Numbered from the stretch's first letter, positions 7,851 to 15,873 are shown. The stretch is 38,341 nucleotides of DNA from an uncultured Bacilli bacterium (GCA_947589515.1 CANQBE010000006.1:1-38341); one strand, 5' to 3'. Program-made: numbers and translations. Notes: generated from the sequence alone by a model not told the origin.

Positions 7851-7861
7851 GGGGTGTAGGT

Positions 7862-8359
7862 ATGAAAAGAAGAAATTCCTATTTAACTAATTTTTCAACA
7901 GACTTTTTATTTCTAGTTTTAGAACAAAATACAAAAGAACTATTAAAATTAGAAATCAAAAGAACAGAACAGGAAAGTAAAGAACTACAAGGTAGAATTA
8001 ATCAAATCAAATTAACAATTTCGATTGGAAAACAAGAATTAATCAATCGCTTTTTGATAGATGAAAAAAATTCTTTAGAAAAAATTGCGAGACTGCTATG
8101 TAAAAGTAAAGGAATTCACAAAGAAGTTTATCAAGAAGTATTTACCCGCAAAATATTAGAACAAAACAACTTAATTCCTGTTGATTTACTACAAAAAGTA
8201 ATGGATTATTTAGACTTAGAACAGATTATGACAATTATGCGTAAAAAAGATACCATCTATAGTCAACTCGCAAGCGAAAGATATGATGAAATTATATTTG
8301 ATGTAGATGAAGAAGTATATCAAGAATATTTGCAAAAGAGAAGGGAATGGAAAGTATGA
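7862..8359 (+). CDS. Conserved hypothetical protein under T-box control, coupled to thrS
   Basis: The 165-aa, charged, mainly helical protein has no signal peptide or membrane segment, and I do not recognise a family. An N-terminal aromatic patch (YLTNFSTDFLFLVLEQN) is followed by a long helix rich in Lys, Glu and Gln (about 22-60) and an acidic C-terminus. I chose ATG 7862 because it follows the terminator with a GGGGGTG ribosome site. An upstream in-frame ATG at 7799 falls inside the T-box core and cannot be the start. Its stop overlaps the thrS start (ATGA, 8356-8359), so the two are translationally coupled. Bacillus has ytxC in a comparable position near thrS, but I cannot establish homology. 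A link to translation or replication is only inferred from position. Confidence 0.6.
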   Translation: MKRRNSYLTNFSTDFLFLVLEQNTKELLKLEIKRTEQESKELQGRINQIKLTISIGKQELINRFLIDEKNSLEKIARLLCKSKGIHKEVYQEVFTRKILEQNNLIPVDLLQKVMDYLDLEQIMTIMRKKDTIYSQLASERYDEIIFDVDEEVYQEYLQKRREWKV

Positions 8360-10125
8360 AAAATATCAAAGAAGATGAAAAATTAAACAAATTAAATCAT
8401 TCTTGTGCACACTTATTAGCACAGGCAGTGAAACATCTATATCCAAATGCTAAGTTTTGGGTAGGACCTGTTATCGAAGAAGGATTTTACTATGATATCG
8501 ATTTAGGAGAAGAAGTAATCAAAGAAGAGGACTTAGAAAAAATTGAAAAAGAAATGAAGAAATGTGCCAAAGATAGTAAAAATATCGTTCGCCATGAAAT
8601 TTCTAAAAAAGAAGCCTTAGAAATGTTTAAAGAAGATCCTTATAAAATGGATTTAATTGAAAGAATGAATGAAGATGAAGTAACCATTTCTTGCTATACC
8701 CAAGGAGATTTCACCGATTTATGTCGTGGTCCTCATGTTGAAAATACGAAAGAATTAAAGTATTTTAAACTGTTAAAAGTAAGTGGTGCTTACTGGAAGG
8801 GAGATTCCAAAAATAAAATGCTTCAAAGAATCTATGGAATCTGTTTTGATAATGCTGAAGAATTAGAAGAACATTTAAAACTATTGGAAGAAGCAAAAAT
8901 GCGTGATCATCGTAAAATTGGAAAAGAACTAGAATTATTTATGTCAGATGATTTAGTAGGTAGAGGACTTCCTATGTTTTTACCAAAAGGATATATTGTT
9001 TGGCAAGAATTAGAAAATTATATTAAAGAAAAAGAAAAAAAATTAGGTTATCTTCATGTCATGACACCATGTGTAGGAAACGTAGAACTATATAAAACAT
9101 CAGGCCATTGGGATCACTATAAAGAGAATATGTTCCCAGCAATGGAAGTAGAAGGAGAATCTTTTGTATTACGACCAATGAATTGTCCTCATCATATGAT
9201 GATTTATGCCAATAAACTTCATTCTTATAAGGATTTACCAATCCGTATTGGAGAAATTGCTCATGATTTTAGATATGAAGCAAGTGGTGCCGTGAAAGGA
9301 ATCGAAAGAGGAAGACACTTCTGTCAAAATGATGCTCATCTTTTTGTGACACCAGAACAAATCAAAGATGAATTTAAAAAAGTAGTCGATTTAATTTTTG
9401 ATGTTTATAAAGATTTTAATATTACAGATTACCGATGTGTATTATCTTTAAGAGATAAAAATGATAAAGAAAAATATCATCCAGATGATGCCATGTGGGA
9501 TAAGGCTGAGAATGAGTTAAGAGAAGTTTTAAATGAATTAGGAATTACCTATACTGAAGAAATAGGAGAAGCAGCATTCTATGGCCCTAAACTAGATGTC
9601 AATGTAAAACCAGCCATAGGAAATGAAATTACGTTATCTACCTGTCAATTAGATTTTTGCTTACCAAGTAAATTTGATTTAAAATATGTAGATAAAGATG
9701 GTGAAAAGAAAACACCAGTCGTTTTGCATCGTGCTATTTTAGGTTCTTTAGGTCGTTTTATGGCATACATTATCGAAGAAACAAAAGGTGCTTTTCCAAC
9801 ATGGTTAGCACCAGTACAAGTAAATATCATTCCGGTAAACTGTGAATATCATTTAGATTATGCCAAAGAAATCAAAGAACTTTTAGAACAAGAAAATATT
9901 CGAGTAGAATTAGATGATCGTAATGAAAAAATAGGATATAAAATGAGAGAAAGTCAAAAAAATAAGATTCCGTTTACTTTAATTTTAGGAAATCAAGAAC
10001 GGGATAGCCATACGATCAGTTATCGTATTCACGGTAGTGAAGAAACAAAAAATGTTTCCCAAGAAGAATTTATTGCTTACATAAAATCAGTTATCGAACA
10101 AAAAAAGTTAAATAAAGATTTATAA
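8356..10125 (+). CDS. thrS: Threonyl-tRNA synthetase, lacking the TGS domain
   Basis: This class II synthetase charges tRNA-Thr. With the ATG at 8356 it has 589 aa and starts almost directly with the editing domain: HSCAH is at 15-19, the HxxxH metal-type motif of the Ser-tRNA editing site. The second editing motif CRGPH is near 123-127. In the catalytic core, RPMNCPHHM (zinc Cys near 277), motif 2 FRYEASGAVKGIERGRHF and motif 3 HRAILGSLGRFMAYI are present, and an anticodon-binding domain ends the protein. The usual N-terminal TGS domain (about 60 residues in about 640-aa homologues) is absent. The start overlaps the preceding stop by ATGA with AAGGGA upstream, which supports 8356 over the ATG at 8347. 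Confidence 0.95.
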   Translation: MKNIKEDEKLNKLNHSCAHLLAQAVKHLYPNAKFWVGPVIEEGFYYDIDLGEEVIKEEDLEKIEKEMKKCAKDSKNIVRHEISKKEALEMFKEDPYKMDLIERMNEDEVTISCYTQGDFTDLCRGPHVENTKELKYFKLLKVSGAYWKGDSKNKMLQRIYGICFDNAEELEEHLKLLEEAKMRDHRKIGKELELFMSDDLVGRGLPMFLPKGYIVWQELENYIKEKEKKLGYLHVMTPCVGNVELYKTSGHWDHYKENMFPAMEVEGESFVLRPMNCPHHMMIYANKLHSYKDLPIRIGEIAHDFRYEASGAVKGIERGRHFCQNDAHLFVTPEQIKDEFKKVVDLIFDVYKDFNITDYRCVLSLRDKNDKEKYHPDDAMWDKAENELREVLNELGITYTEEIGEAAFYGPKLDVNVKPAIGNEITLSTCQLDFCLPSKFDLKYVDKDGEKKTPVVLHRAILGSLGRFMAYIIEETKGAFPTWLAPVQVNIIPVNCEYHLDYAKEIKELLEQENIRVELDDRNEKIGYKMRESQKNKIPFTLILGNQERDSHTISYRIHGSEETKNVSQEEFIAYIKSVIEQKKLNKDL

Positions 10126-10127
10126 AA

Positions 10128-10171
10128 AAAAGGAATTTTAGATATTTTCAAAAATATTTAAAATTCCTTTT
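10128..10171. terminator. Bidirectional terminator between thrS and mtnN
   Basis: A 21-bp stem with one G-T pair (10128-10148 and 10151-10171) starts AAAAGGAATTTT and ends AAAATTCCTTTT around a minimal loop. It serves both convergent genes and overlaps the last codons of mtnN. Confidence 0.8.
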
Positions 10172-10832
10172 CTAATAATAATTGATCTAAAATTTGTTTT
10201 AAAATAGTTGCTGAAATATTAGCAGCTTGTTCTTCCTGTTCCTCAACGCCATCCGCAAAATCGGAAATTGTGCGAAGAATGAAAAAAGGAATATGATTTT
10301 TCTTAGCAGTATGAGCAATACTAGCACTTTCCATATCCACCGCAATGCATCCTGTCTCTTCGAAAATTCGATCTCTTACTTTACTATCCGTTACAAAACA
10401 ATCTCCGCTAGCAATACCACCAATCCAATAAGAAATATTTTGCTTCTTACAAATATTTTCGGCAAACGCAATCAATTTAGAATCCGCTTGAATCTTACCT
10501 TGATCAGGTACACATTCTTGCATAATACGAAGAGGGGTAAAATCATGATAAGTTGCATAACGAATAATCACAGTATCTAACACCTTTATTTTTCCTAATA
10601 AACTGCCACAACATCCCGAATTGATAATCAAATCGACATGATAATGTTCAATCAAATATTCCGTAGTAATGGAAGCATTGACTTTACCAATGCCACTCAG
10701 ACATAAGAAAAGTTTCATATTATGATAATCTGCTTCATAAATCTGAAAATCTTGGTTGACTAAGCGAAATAAAAATAATTGTTGAAACTTTTTAATTTCC
10801 TTTTCCATTGCACCAATAATACCAATTGTCAT
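10158..10832 (-). CDS. mtnN: 5'-methylthioadenosine/S-adenosylhomocysteine nucleosidase
   Basis: The 224-aa cytosolic nucleosidase removes adenine from methylthioadenosine and S-adenosylhomocysteine, feeding methionine salvage and SAM recycling. Family landmarks are the start IGIIGAMEKEI (catalytic Glu in the MEKEI stretch), NSGCCGSL near 74, the SGDCFV segment near 145, the ribose-binding VDMESASIAH near 173, and the TISDFADG stretch with the general-acid Asp near 195. Length is normal (about 230 aa). GAGGTGATACG precedes the start. Divergent promoters lie between it and the cyclophilin gene. Confidence 0.93.
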   Translation of the reverse strand: MTIGIIGAMEKEIKKFQQLFLFRLVNQDFQIYEADYHNMKLFLCLSGIGKVNASITTEYLIEHYHVDLIINSGCCGSLLGKIKVLDTVIIRYATYHDFTPLRIMQECVPDQGKIQADSKLIAFAENICKKQNISYWIGGIASGDCFVTDSKVRDRIFEETGCIAVDMESASIAHTAKKNHIPFFILRTISDFADGVEEQEEQAANISATILKQILDQLLLEKEF

Positions 10833-10849
10833 CGTATCACCTCAATAGC

Positions 10850-10855
10850 ATTATA
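10850..10855 (-). promoter_or_regulatory. -10 box of mtnN
   Basis: On the minus strand this reads TGC-TATAAT, an extended -10, about 18 bases before the mtnN start. The -35 (TTTTAA, 10878-10873) is weak. Confidence 0.6.
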
Positions 10856-10864
10856 GCAGAAAGG

Positions 10865-10893
10865 TTGTTTTTTTAAAAGATTTCCTTTATAAT
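10865..10893 (+). promoter_or_regulatory. Promoter of the cyclophilin-glycosylase-rluA operon
   Basis: TTGTTT at 10865-10870 and TATAAT at 10888-10893, spacer 17. It is back-to-back with the mtnN promoter. Confidence 0.65.
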
Positions 10894-10919
10894 AAATAGA
10901 AGAAGATTAGGAGGAGATT

Positions 10920-11546
10920 ATGAAAAATTTAAAAAAATCAGGAAATATCATTTTTATTATTTGTGCTGCTATTATTTTAATAGCTATTTTAGTAGTAAAT
11001 TCAATCATCAATCAAAAAGAAACGGAATCTTTCCTAACAGGAAAACATTATGTAGAGATGACTATCCAAGATTATGGAACGATTCAATTGGAATTAGATG
11101 CTGATGTTGCCCCAATTACCGTTACCAATTTTATGAATTTAGTACAGGACCACTTTTATGACGGATTAACTTTCCATCGAATTGCGAAAAACTTTGTGAT
11201 TCAAGGTGGAGATCCCAATGGAAATGGAACCGGTGGTAGTAAAAATACCATCAAAGGAGAATTTGCTAGCAATGGAGTAGCAAATAGTATTTCTCATGTA
11301 AGGGGAGTCATTTCGATGGCAAGAAATGGTAATTCCAATAATTCGGCATCAAGTCAATTTTTCATTATGCTTGATGATAATACTAGTTTAGATGGCCTTT
11401 ATGCTGCCTTTGGAAAAGTAATAGATGGAATGGATATCATCGATAAAATAGTAGAAGATGCCATTATAGAAGACGATGGAGAAACGGTCTTAAAAGAAAA
11501 TCAACCAGTGATTACTACCGCTCGTGTAATCGATGAAGAAAAATAA
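10920..11546 (+). CDS. Membrane-anchored cyclophilin-type peptidyl-prolyl isomerase
   Basis: The 208-aa protein catalyses cis-trans isomerisation of prolyl bonds. One N-terminal membrane helix (about 9-27, rich in Ile) has no lipobox, so the catalytic domain probably sits outside the membrane as a folding helper. The cyclophilin domain (about 40-205) shows FHRIAKNFVIQGGDPNGNGTGG with the catalytic Arg, then ISMARNGNSNNSASSQFFIML and GLYAAFGKVIDGMDIID. A GGAGGAG ribosome site precedes the ATG. Its end overlaps the next gene by 14 bases, so the three genes from here to 12862 form an overlapping operon. Confidence 0.9.
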   Translation: MKNLKKSGNIIFIICAAIILIAILVVNSIINQKETESFLTGKHYVEMTIQDYGTIQLELDADVAPITVTNFMNLVQDHFYDGLTFHRIAKNFVIQGGDPNGNGTGGSKNTIKGEFASNGVANSISHVRGVISMARNGNSNNSASSQFFIMLDDNTSLDGLYAAFGKVIDGMDIIDKIVEDAIIEDDGETVLKENQPVITTARVIDEEK

Positions 11547-12054
11547 AGTTTATCATACGTTAGAACCCTATTACCAGAAAGATTCCCAAATCTTAATTTT
11601 AGGTACCATGCCCTCTACAAAATCGAGAGAATTAGGGTTTTATTACATGCATCCTAAAAATCGTTTTTGGAAAGTACTAAGTATGGTTTACCAAGAACCA
11701 ATTCTAGATACCATAGAAGCCAAAAAAGAATTTCTAAAGAAACATAAAATTGCTTTATGGGATGTCATACAAAGTTGTGATATCATCGGAAGCAGTGATT
11801 CTTCCATTACCAATGTAATAGCCAATGATATTCCTAGTTTACTAAATAAAACAGAGATTAAAACGATTTATACAACTGGTAAAAAAGCCTATCAACTTTA
11901 CCAAAAATATATAGATTCGAAAACCCAAATCAATGCCAATTTATTACCATCTACTAGTCCTGCTAATGCTATTTTTACAGAAGAAAAATTATATGCAGCC
12001 TATCTAAAAATTAAAGGAGAACAGTATGAAACTAATAGTGAAAAAAAGTACTGA
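11533..12054 (+). CDS. DNA-deoxyinosine (hypoxanthine-DNA) glycosylase, UDG superfamily
   Basis: The 173-aa protein has the uracil-DNA-glycosylase fold of the hypoxanthine-DNA glycosylase family, which removes deaminated adenine from DNA. The first motif LILGTMPSTKSRE and the HPKNRFWKVL stretch are near residues 20-45. ALWDVIQSCDIIGSSDSSI is near 75-95, and the closing LPSTSPANA motif is near 140. The N-terminal HTLEPYY segment is also typical. Length fits the family (about 160-180 aa). It overlaps the cyclophilin gene upstream and rluA downstream (29 bases), indicating tight co-expression. Substrate preference is inferred from the family. Confidence 0.82.
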   Translation: MKKNKVYHTLEPYYQKDSQILILGTMPSTKSRELGFYYMHPKNRFWKVLSMVYQEPILDTIEAKKEFLKKHKIALWDVIQSCDIIGSSDSSITNVIANDIPSLLNKTEIKTIYTTGKKAYQLYQKYIDSKTQINANLLPSTSPANAIFTEEKLYAAYLKIKGEQYETNSEKKY

Positions 12055-12862
12055 CTTGTTTACTTATTTATTAGAAAATACCGATTATACAAAGACCAAA
12101 TTAAAAAGTTTACTGAAATATAAAAATATTACGATTAATGGAAAAGTTCCCTTATCTCATGATGTGTCTTTAAAAAGTGGACAAGTAATTGAAATTTCGA
12201 AAGAAAAGAAAACAACCAAAATTAATACAGTGGATATTATTTATGAAGATCAAGATTATCTTGTTGTGAATAAACCAAGTGGGATGTTGACAATCTCTAC
12301 CGAAAAAGAAAAGAATAGGACGTTATATCATATGGTAAGAGAATATATTCATAGTAAAAATAATCATGAAAAAATTTTTATTGTTCACCGTCTCGATCGA
12401 GAAACGAGTGGTTTAGTATTATTCTGTAAACAAGAAGAACTTCGAGATAAATTACAGGAAAATTGGGAAAAAGTAGCTTGCAAAAGAGAATATACAGCCG
12501 TAGTTTTAGGACTTTTAGAAAAAAAGAAGGCAAGACTATGTTCCTATTTAAAAGAAAACAAAGAAAAAATGGTTTATGTATCGAAAACCAAAGAAGGAAA
12601 ACTAGCTATTACCAATTATGAAGTCATCAGGGAAAATCAAAATAGTTTATTAAAAATTCAGATTGAAACAGGAAGAAAAAATCAAATTCGTGTACAATTA
12701 AATGAAATTGGTCATCCGATTATTGGTGATAAAAAATATGGAAATATCAAAGCTAAAAGATTACTACTATGTGCAAATCGTTTGGATATCAAAGATCCAA
12801 GAACCAATCAAATACTATCTTTTGAAATTCAGATTCCTAGAGAATTTATGAGAAATTTATAA
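12026..12862 (+). CDS. RluA family pseudouridine synthase
   Basis: The 278-aa enzyme converts uridines in rRNA or tRNA to pseudouridine. An N-terminal S4-like RNA-binding part (about 18-55, LKSLLKYKNITINGKVP) is followed by the catalytic domain. That domain has VVNKPSGMLT near 90 and the HRLDRETSGLVLF motif, whose Asp124 is the expected catalytic nucleophile; ETGRKNQIRVQL is near 210. GGAG at 12016-12019 sets the start inside the preceding gene. The exact RNA target (RluC/D-like or other) cannot be told from sequence alone. Confidence 0.9.
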   Translation: MKLIVKKSTDLFTYLLENTDYTKTKLKSLLKYKNITINGKVPLSHDVSLKSGQVIEISKEKKTTKINTVDIIYEDQDYLVVNKPSGMLTISTEKEKNRTLYHMVREYIHSKNNHEKIFIVHRLDRETSGLVLFCKQEELRDKLQENWEKVACKREYTAVVLGLLEKKKARLCSYLKENKEKMVYVSKTKEGKLAITNYEVIRENQNSLLKIQIETGRKNQIRVQLNEIGHPIIGDKKYGNIKAKRLLLCANRLDIKDPRTNQILSFEIQIPREFMRNL

Positions 12863-12867
12863 AAATC

Positions 12868-12896
12868 TTAACAAAAACACAAATTCAAGGTATAAT
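12868..12896 (+). promoter_or_regulatory. Promoter of the HdeD-like gene
   Basis: TTAACA at 12868-12873 and TATAAT at 12891-12896, spacer 17. Confidence 0.7.
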
Positions 12897-12926
12897 GTTA
12901 ATAGAAATAGTAAGGAGTGAAGCAAT

Positions 12927-13529
12927 ATGGAAGAAATCAAAAAAGGAATGAATAAAATATTTAATGCATCTATTGTAACATCTGTAGTAATTTTAGTGTT
13001 AGGAATTTTTCTATTTATCCAACCGGATACCATTATTCATATGATTTCCATTATTTTAGGAGGAATTATTTTAATACCTGGCATTACTACTTTAATTGAT
13101 TATTTAAAGAATAAATATCAACCAAGTTTAATTACCGGAGTAGTTACGATTATCATTGGTCTTATTCTCATTGTAAATACAAAATTAGTTGCTAGCATTT
13201 TACCATTTATCTTAGGAATTTATTTTGTAGTAAATGGAATTAATCGCTTACAATATGCATTAAGTTTAAAAAAGCAAAATATTCATTGTACAACGTCATT
13301 AGTATTTTCAATTCTCATTATTTTATGTGGAATCTTATTTATTATCAATCCTTTTGAAGGAGCTTTAGTGATTACGAAAGTAATGGGAATATTTATGATT
13401 CTTTACGCTGTCTTAGATTTAGTAAATTCAGCTGTATTAAAAAGAGAATTTCAAGAAGCTGAACAAAGTATGAAGAGTATGATCATTGAAGCTGATGTCA
13501 AGGAGAAAAAATGCAAAAAACAAAAGTAA
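12927..13529 (+). CDS. HdeD/DUF308 family membrane protein
   Basis: The 200-aa protein has about six hydrophobic helices in three pairs (about 14-32, 38-55, 68-84, 88-108, 122-140, 148-168). Each pair is joined by short turns such as IQPDT, VNTKL and INPFE, the repeated architecture of HdeD/DUF308 proteins. E. coli HdeD is linked to acid resistance, but the role of Gram-positive homologues is not established. It starts after an AAGGAGTGA site. Its end overlaps the next small gene by 19 bases, so both are made from one message. Confidence 0.8.
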   Translation: MEEIKKGMNKIFNASIVTSVVILVLGIFLFIQPDTIIHMISIILGGIILIPGITTLIDYLKNKYQPSLITGVVTIIIGLILIVNTKLVASILPFILGIYFVVNGINRLQYALSLKKQNIHCTTSLVFSILIILCGILFIINPFEGALVITKVMGIFMILYAVLDLVNSAVLKREFQEAEQSMKSMIIEADVKEKKCKKQK

Positions 13530-13756
13530 AAATTTCGAATGATGAGAAAATAAAAAGAGTAAAAAAAAGAAAGATTCTAAAAGGTTTGATTCTGTTCTTT
13601 GGCCTTTTAACAGTCGTTCTTTCTATTTACTCTCTAGTGACGAAATTTACACCAATCTTAGCGATTATTTCTTTTTTAATCGAAGCAATCCTTTCTCACT
13701 ATCGTAATCAATTGGATCCTAAAGTGGAAGCTCTTGATTCAAAAAATCAGGAATAA
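13511..13756 (+). CDS. Small hypothetical membrane protein
   Basis: The 81-aa protein has a very basic N-terminus (KVKISNDEKIKRVKKRKILK) and two closely spaced hydrophobic segments (about 24-40 and 44-62), so it is probably a two-helix membrane protein. No family is recognised. AAGGAG lies seven bases or so before the ATG, inside the HdeD-like gene, which supports real translation. Its 3' end overlaps the 3' end of the convergent radical SAM gene by 38 bases. It probably acts with the HdeD-like protein, but only position supports that. Confidence 0.6.
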   Translation: MQKTKVKISNDEKIKRVKKRKILKGLILFFGLLTVVLSIYSLVTKFTPILAIISFLIEAILSHYRNQLDPKVEALDSKNQE

Positions 13757-14627
13757 AACTTTCCTCTTGTGTACCGCCTTCTTGCATGAAGGCTTTTTTG
13801 ATTCCTAAATCTAAGGCATAATTAATCACTTCATCATAATCAGATTCTAGAAGGGTATGATTGAGATTATCATAAGTTTTAAATTTTCGAACCGGTGTAT
13901 ATTGATTCATAATACTAATATAAATATCATGATGGTAAGTGTCATATAAATATTTTAAAATTTTTTTAGTATCTTCTTTTAAACCAGGTAACATTAAATG
14001 TCTCACGATAACGCCTTTTATCATCATCCCATTTTGATCAAACATTGGTTTTCCAACCTGTTTTACCATTTCCTGTAATGCATCTTTACTATACTGAAAA
14101 TAGTTTTTGGCATGAGAATAGCGAGTAGCATAAAAATCATCATAATATTTGAAATCAGGTAAATAAATATCTATGATGCCATCTAACATCTGAATCGTTT
14201 CCTTTTTTTCATATCCGCTGGTATTGTAAACAATAGGAATCATTAATCCTTTTTCTTTGGCAAGTTTTAATCCTTCTATAATAAGAGGAACAAAATGAGT
14301 AGGGGTTACTAAATTAATATTGTGAGCACCCATCTTTTGAAGATTGATGCAAATCGTTGCAAATTCTTCAGTGGTAACACATCTTCCAATCATTTTGGTA
14401 CTAATTTCATGATTTTGACAAAAAATACATTTTAGATTACATCCACTAAAAAAAATGGTACCAGAACCATTTGTTCCTGATAAACAAGGTTCTTCCCATA
14501 AATGGAGGCTAGCTCTAGCAATTACTAATTGATCTTTCATACCACAAACGCCAACTGTTTTGGTTCGATCTACGAAACAGTTTCTAGGACATAAATTGCA
14601 TGAATGGAATACATCTTTCATATACAT
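13719..14627 (-). CDS. PflX-like radical SAM protein (COG1313 type)
   Basis: This radical SAM enzyme is related to pyruvate formate-lyase activating enzymes. An N-terminal Cys-rich part has CNLCPRNCFVDRTKTVGVC, and the core SAM/4Fe-4S motif GCNLKCIFCQNHEIS has the CxxxCxxC-type spacing. The barrel continues with HNINLVTPTHF and PIVYNTSGYE, matching PflX-like proteins whose substrate is unknown. No glycyl-radical enzyme is nearby. The start is uncertain: Met codons lie at 14678, 14675, 14627 and 14621. I favour 14627 or 14621 because the Cys motif normally lies close to the N-terminus; neither has a strong ribosome site. A TATAAT lies about ten bases upstream of 14627 on the minus strand. Confidence 0.82.
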   Translation of the reverse strand: MYMKDVFHSCNLCPRNCFVDRTKTVGVCGMKDQLVIARASLHLWEEPCLSGTNGSGTIFFSGCNLKCIFCQNHEISTKMIGRCVTTEEFATICINLQKMGAHNINLVTPTHFVPLIIEGLKLAKEKGLMIPIVYNTSGYEKKETIQMLDGIIDIYLPDFKYYDDFYATRYSHAKNYFQYSKDALQEMVKQVGKPMFDQNGMMIKGVIVRHLMLPGLKEDTKKILKYLYDTYHHDIYISIMNQYTPVRKFKTYDNLNHTLLESDYDEVINYALDLGIKKAFMQEGGTQEESFIPDFLNQELPL

Positions 14628-14828
14628 CACACTACTATTATATAAAAAAATTAAAAAATGAGAAGAGATAACCATCATAAAATAAATTTATTTGCATATT
14701 TTTAAGTATTATGATACCATGAAAGAGTGGTAAAAATCACTGGACTATTTATTTCAACTCTTTTCTCTTGTATAAAGATATTGGAAATTGAAACAAAGGA
14801 TCCAATTAGATAGTAAGGAGGGAAGAAG

Positions 14829-15011
14829 ATGGAATTTCAAGATAAAACAATAAAATGTGTAGATTGTGGTTTAGAATTTACCTTTACTGCAAGAGATCAA
14901 GCCTTTTATCAAGAACAAGGTTTTCAAAATGAACCAAAAAGATGTAAAGCATGCCGTGATAAGAAAAAATTAGAAAGACAAAATAAAGATTCTAATCAAA
15001 AGAGAAATTAA
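14829..15011 (+). CDS. Small zinc-ribbon protein
   Basis: The 60-aa protein contains CVDCGLEFTFTARDQAFY and, about 30 residues later, CKACRDKKK. The paired CxxC knuckles would bind one zinc. This is the pattern of the probable zinc-ribbon domain proteins (PF13451-like) found in many Firmicutes, and the basic tail could contact nucleic acid. AAGGAGGGAAG precedes the start. Function is unknown for the family. Confidence 0.8.
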   Translation: MEFQDKTIKCVDCGLEFTFTARDQAFYQEQGFQNEPKRCKACRDKKKLERQNKDSNQKRN

Positions 15012-15028
15012 TTAATCTCTTTTTTTTC
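14998..15028 (+). terminator. Terminator after the zinc-ribbon gene
   Basis: Eight-bp stem AAAAGAGA / TCTCTTTT (14998-15005 and 15016-15023) overlapping the stop codon, then a T run. Confidence 0.7.
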
Positions 15029-15051
15029 TTTTCTTTTTGGTAATGTTGTAG

Positions 15052-15057
15052 TATAAT
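15052..15057 (+). promoter_or_regulatory. -10 box of the sigma-like gene
   Basis: Perfect TATAAT 25 bases before the start. No convincing -35 is seen at the right distance. Confidence 0.5.
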
Positions 15058-15081
15058 AGCCGAACAAATGGGAGTGGTGTT

Positions 15082-15846
15082 ATGGAATTAACATTAGAAG
15101 AATATTGTAAGCGATATGAAAAATGTGTTATATATTGGGCTAATGTTTATAATAAAAAATTGTCTTTAAAAAATGTAGGACTACAATTCAATGACTTATA
15201 TCAAACAGGATATGTTGGATTATTGGAATCTTATTATAATTATGATAGTAGTAAATCATCGATAAGTACTTATGTCAACATATGTATACATTATAAAATT
15301 TTAGACTACATTCAAAGTAATAATTACATTACTTATTTACCAAAAGGATTACGTTATCTTCCACTTCAATTACAGAAAAAACAAATAGACTTTTATAATG
15401 AAAATCATAGAAATATGACCATTACTGAAATATTAGAATATTTCGAAAAAGAATGCTATATTCAACCTGAATATAATGTAAATGAAGAATTTGCGAAAAT
15501 AATCTGTCAACTAAGTGCTTATCATATTTATCATCAAGGAGTTTCATTAGAAGATATGGTCCAATTAGAAGACGATACTATCGAATCATTAAAAGATACT
15601 CTTGCGAATGATGTAAATGTAGAAGAAGAAGCTATTACTCAGAATACAATTGAAGATATCTTAAATTATTTAGATTCTCATTATTCAGAAACAGATAAGA
15701 ATATTTTTCTAGAAACTTTTGGATATATAGATGAAATTCCTAAGACAGTTAGATATTTAGCAAAAAAGTATCAAATCAGCTTTCAAAGTATAAATAAACA
15801 TTATCATAAAATACTAAATAAAGTAAAAAAATATTATCGAATTTAG
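15082..15846 (+). CDS. Sigma-70 family-like RNA polymerase sigma factor
   Basis: The 254-aa protein has sigma-factor organisation. A region-2-like part at about 30-80 (FNDLYQTGYVGLLESYYNYD, then STYVNICIHYKILDYIQSNN) covers core binding and -10 recognition. A divergent middle contains a region-3-like helix pair (MTITEILEYFEKE). A region-4 helix-turn-helix is at about 205-250 (ETDKNIFLETFG, then TVRYLAKKYQISFQSINKHYHKIL). It is more divergent than housekeeping sigma and has no visible anti-sigma neighbour. It could be an alternative sigma factor or a phage-type activator. It has its own -10 box and terminator. Confidence 0.75.
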   Translation: MELTLEEYCKRYEKCVIYWANVYNKKLSLKNVGLQFNDLYQTGYVGLLESYYNYDSSKSSISTYVNICIHYKILDYIQSNNYITYLPKGLRYLPLQLQKKQIDFYNENHRNMTITEILEYFEKECYIQPEYNVNEEFAKIICQLSAYHIYHQGVSLEDMVQLEDDTIESLKDTLANDVNVEEEAITQNTIEDILNYLDSHYSETDKNIFLETFGYIDEIPKTVRYLAKKYQISFQSINKHYHKILNKVKKYYRI

Positions 15847-15873
15847 AGTGATTTAGTTGTAAATCACTTTTTT
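15847..15873 (+). terminator. Terminator after the sigma-like gene
   Basis: Perfect nine-bp stem AGTGATTTA / TAAATCACT with loop GTTG directly after the stop, then TTTTT. Confidence 0.85.

Noticed and set aside
7799..7861. Upstream in-frame extension of the 165-aa gene beginning at ATG 7799
   Set aside because: This stretch is the T-box core and terminator stem. The real start follows a GGGGGTG site at 7862.
10227..10580. 117-codon open frame on the + strand
   Set aside because: It is antisense to mtnN, whose active-site motifs are clear, and it has no ribosome site or family resemblance.
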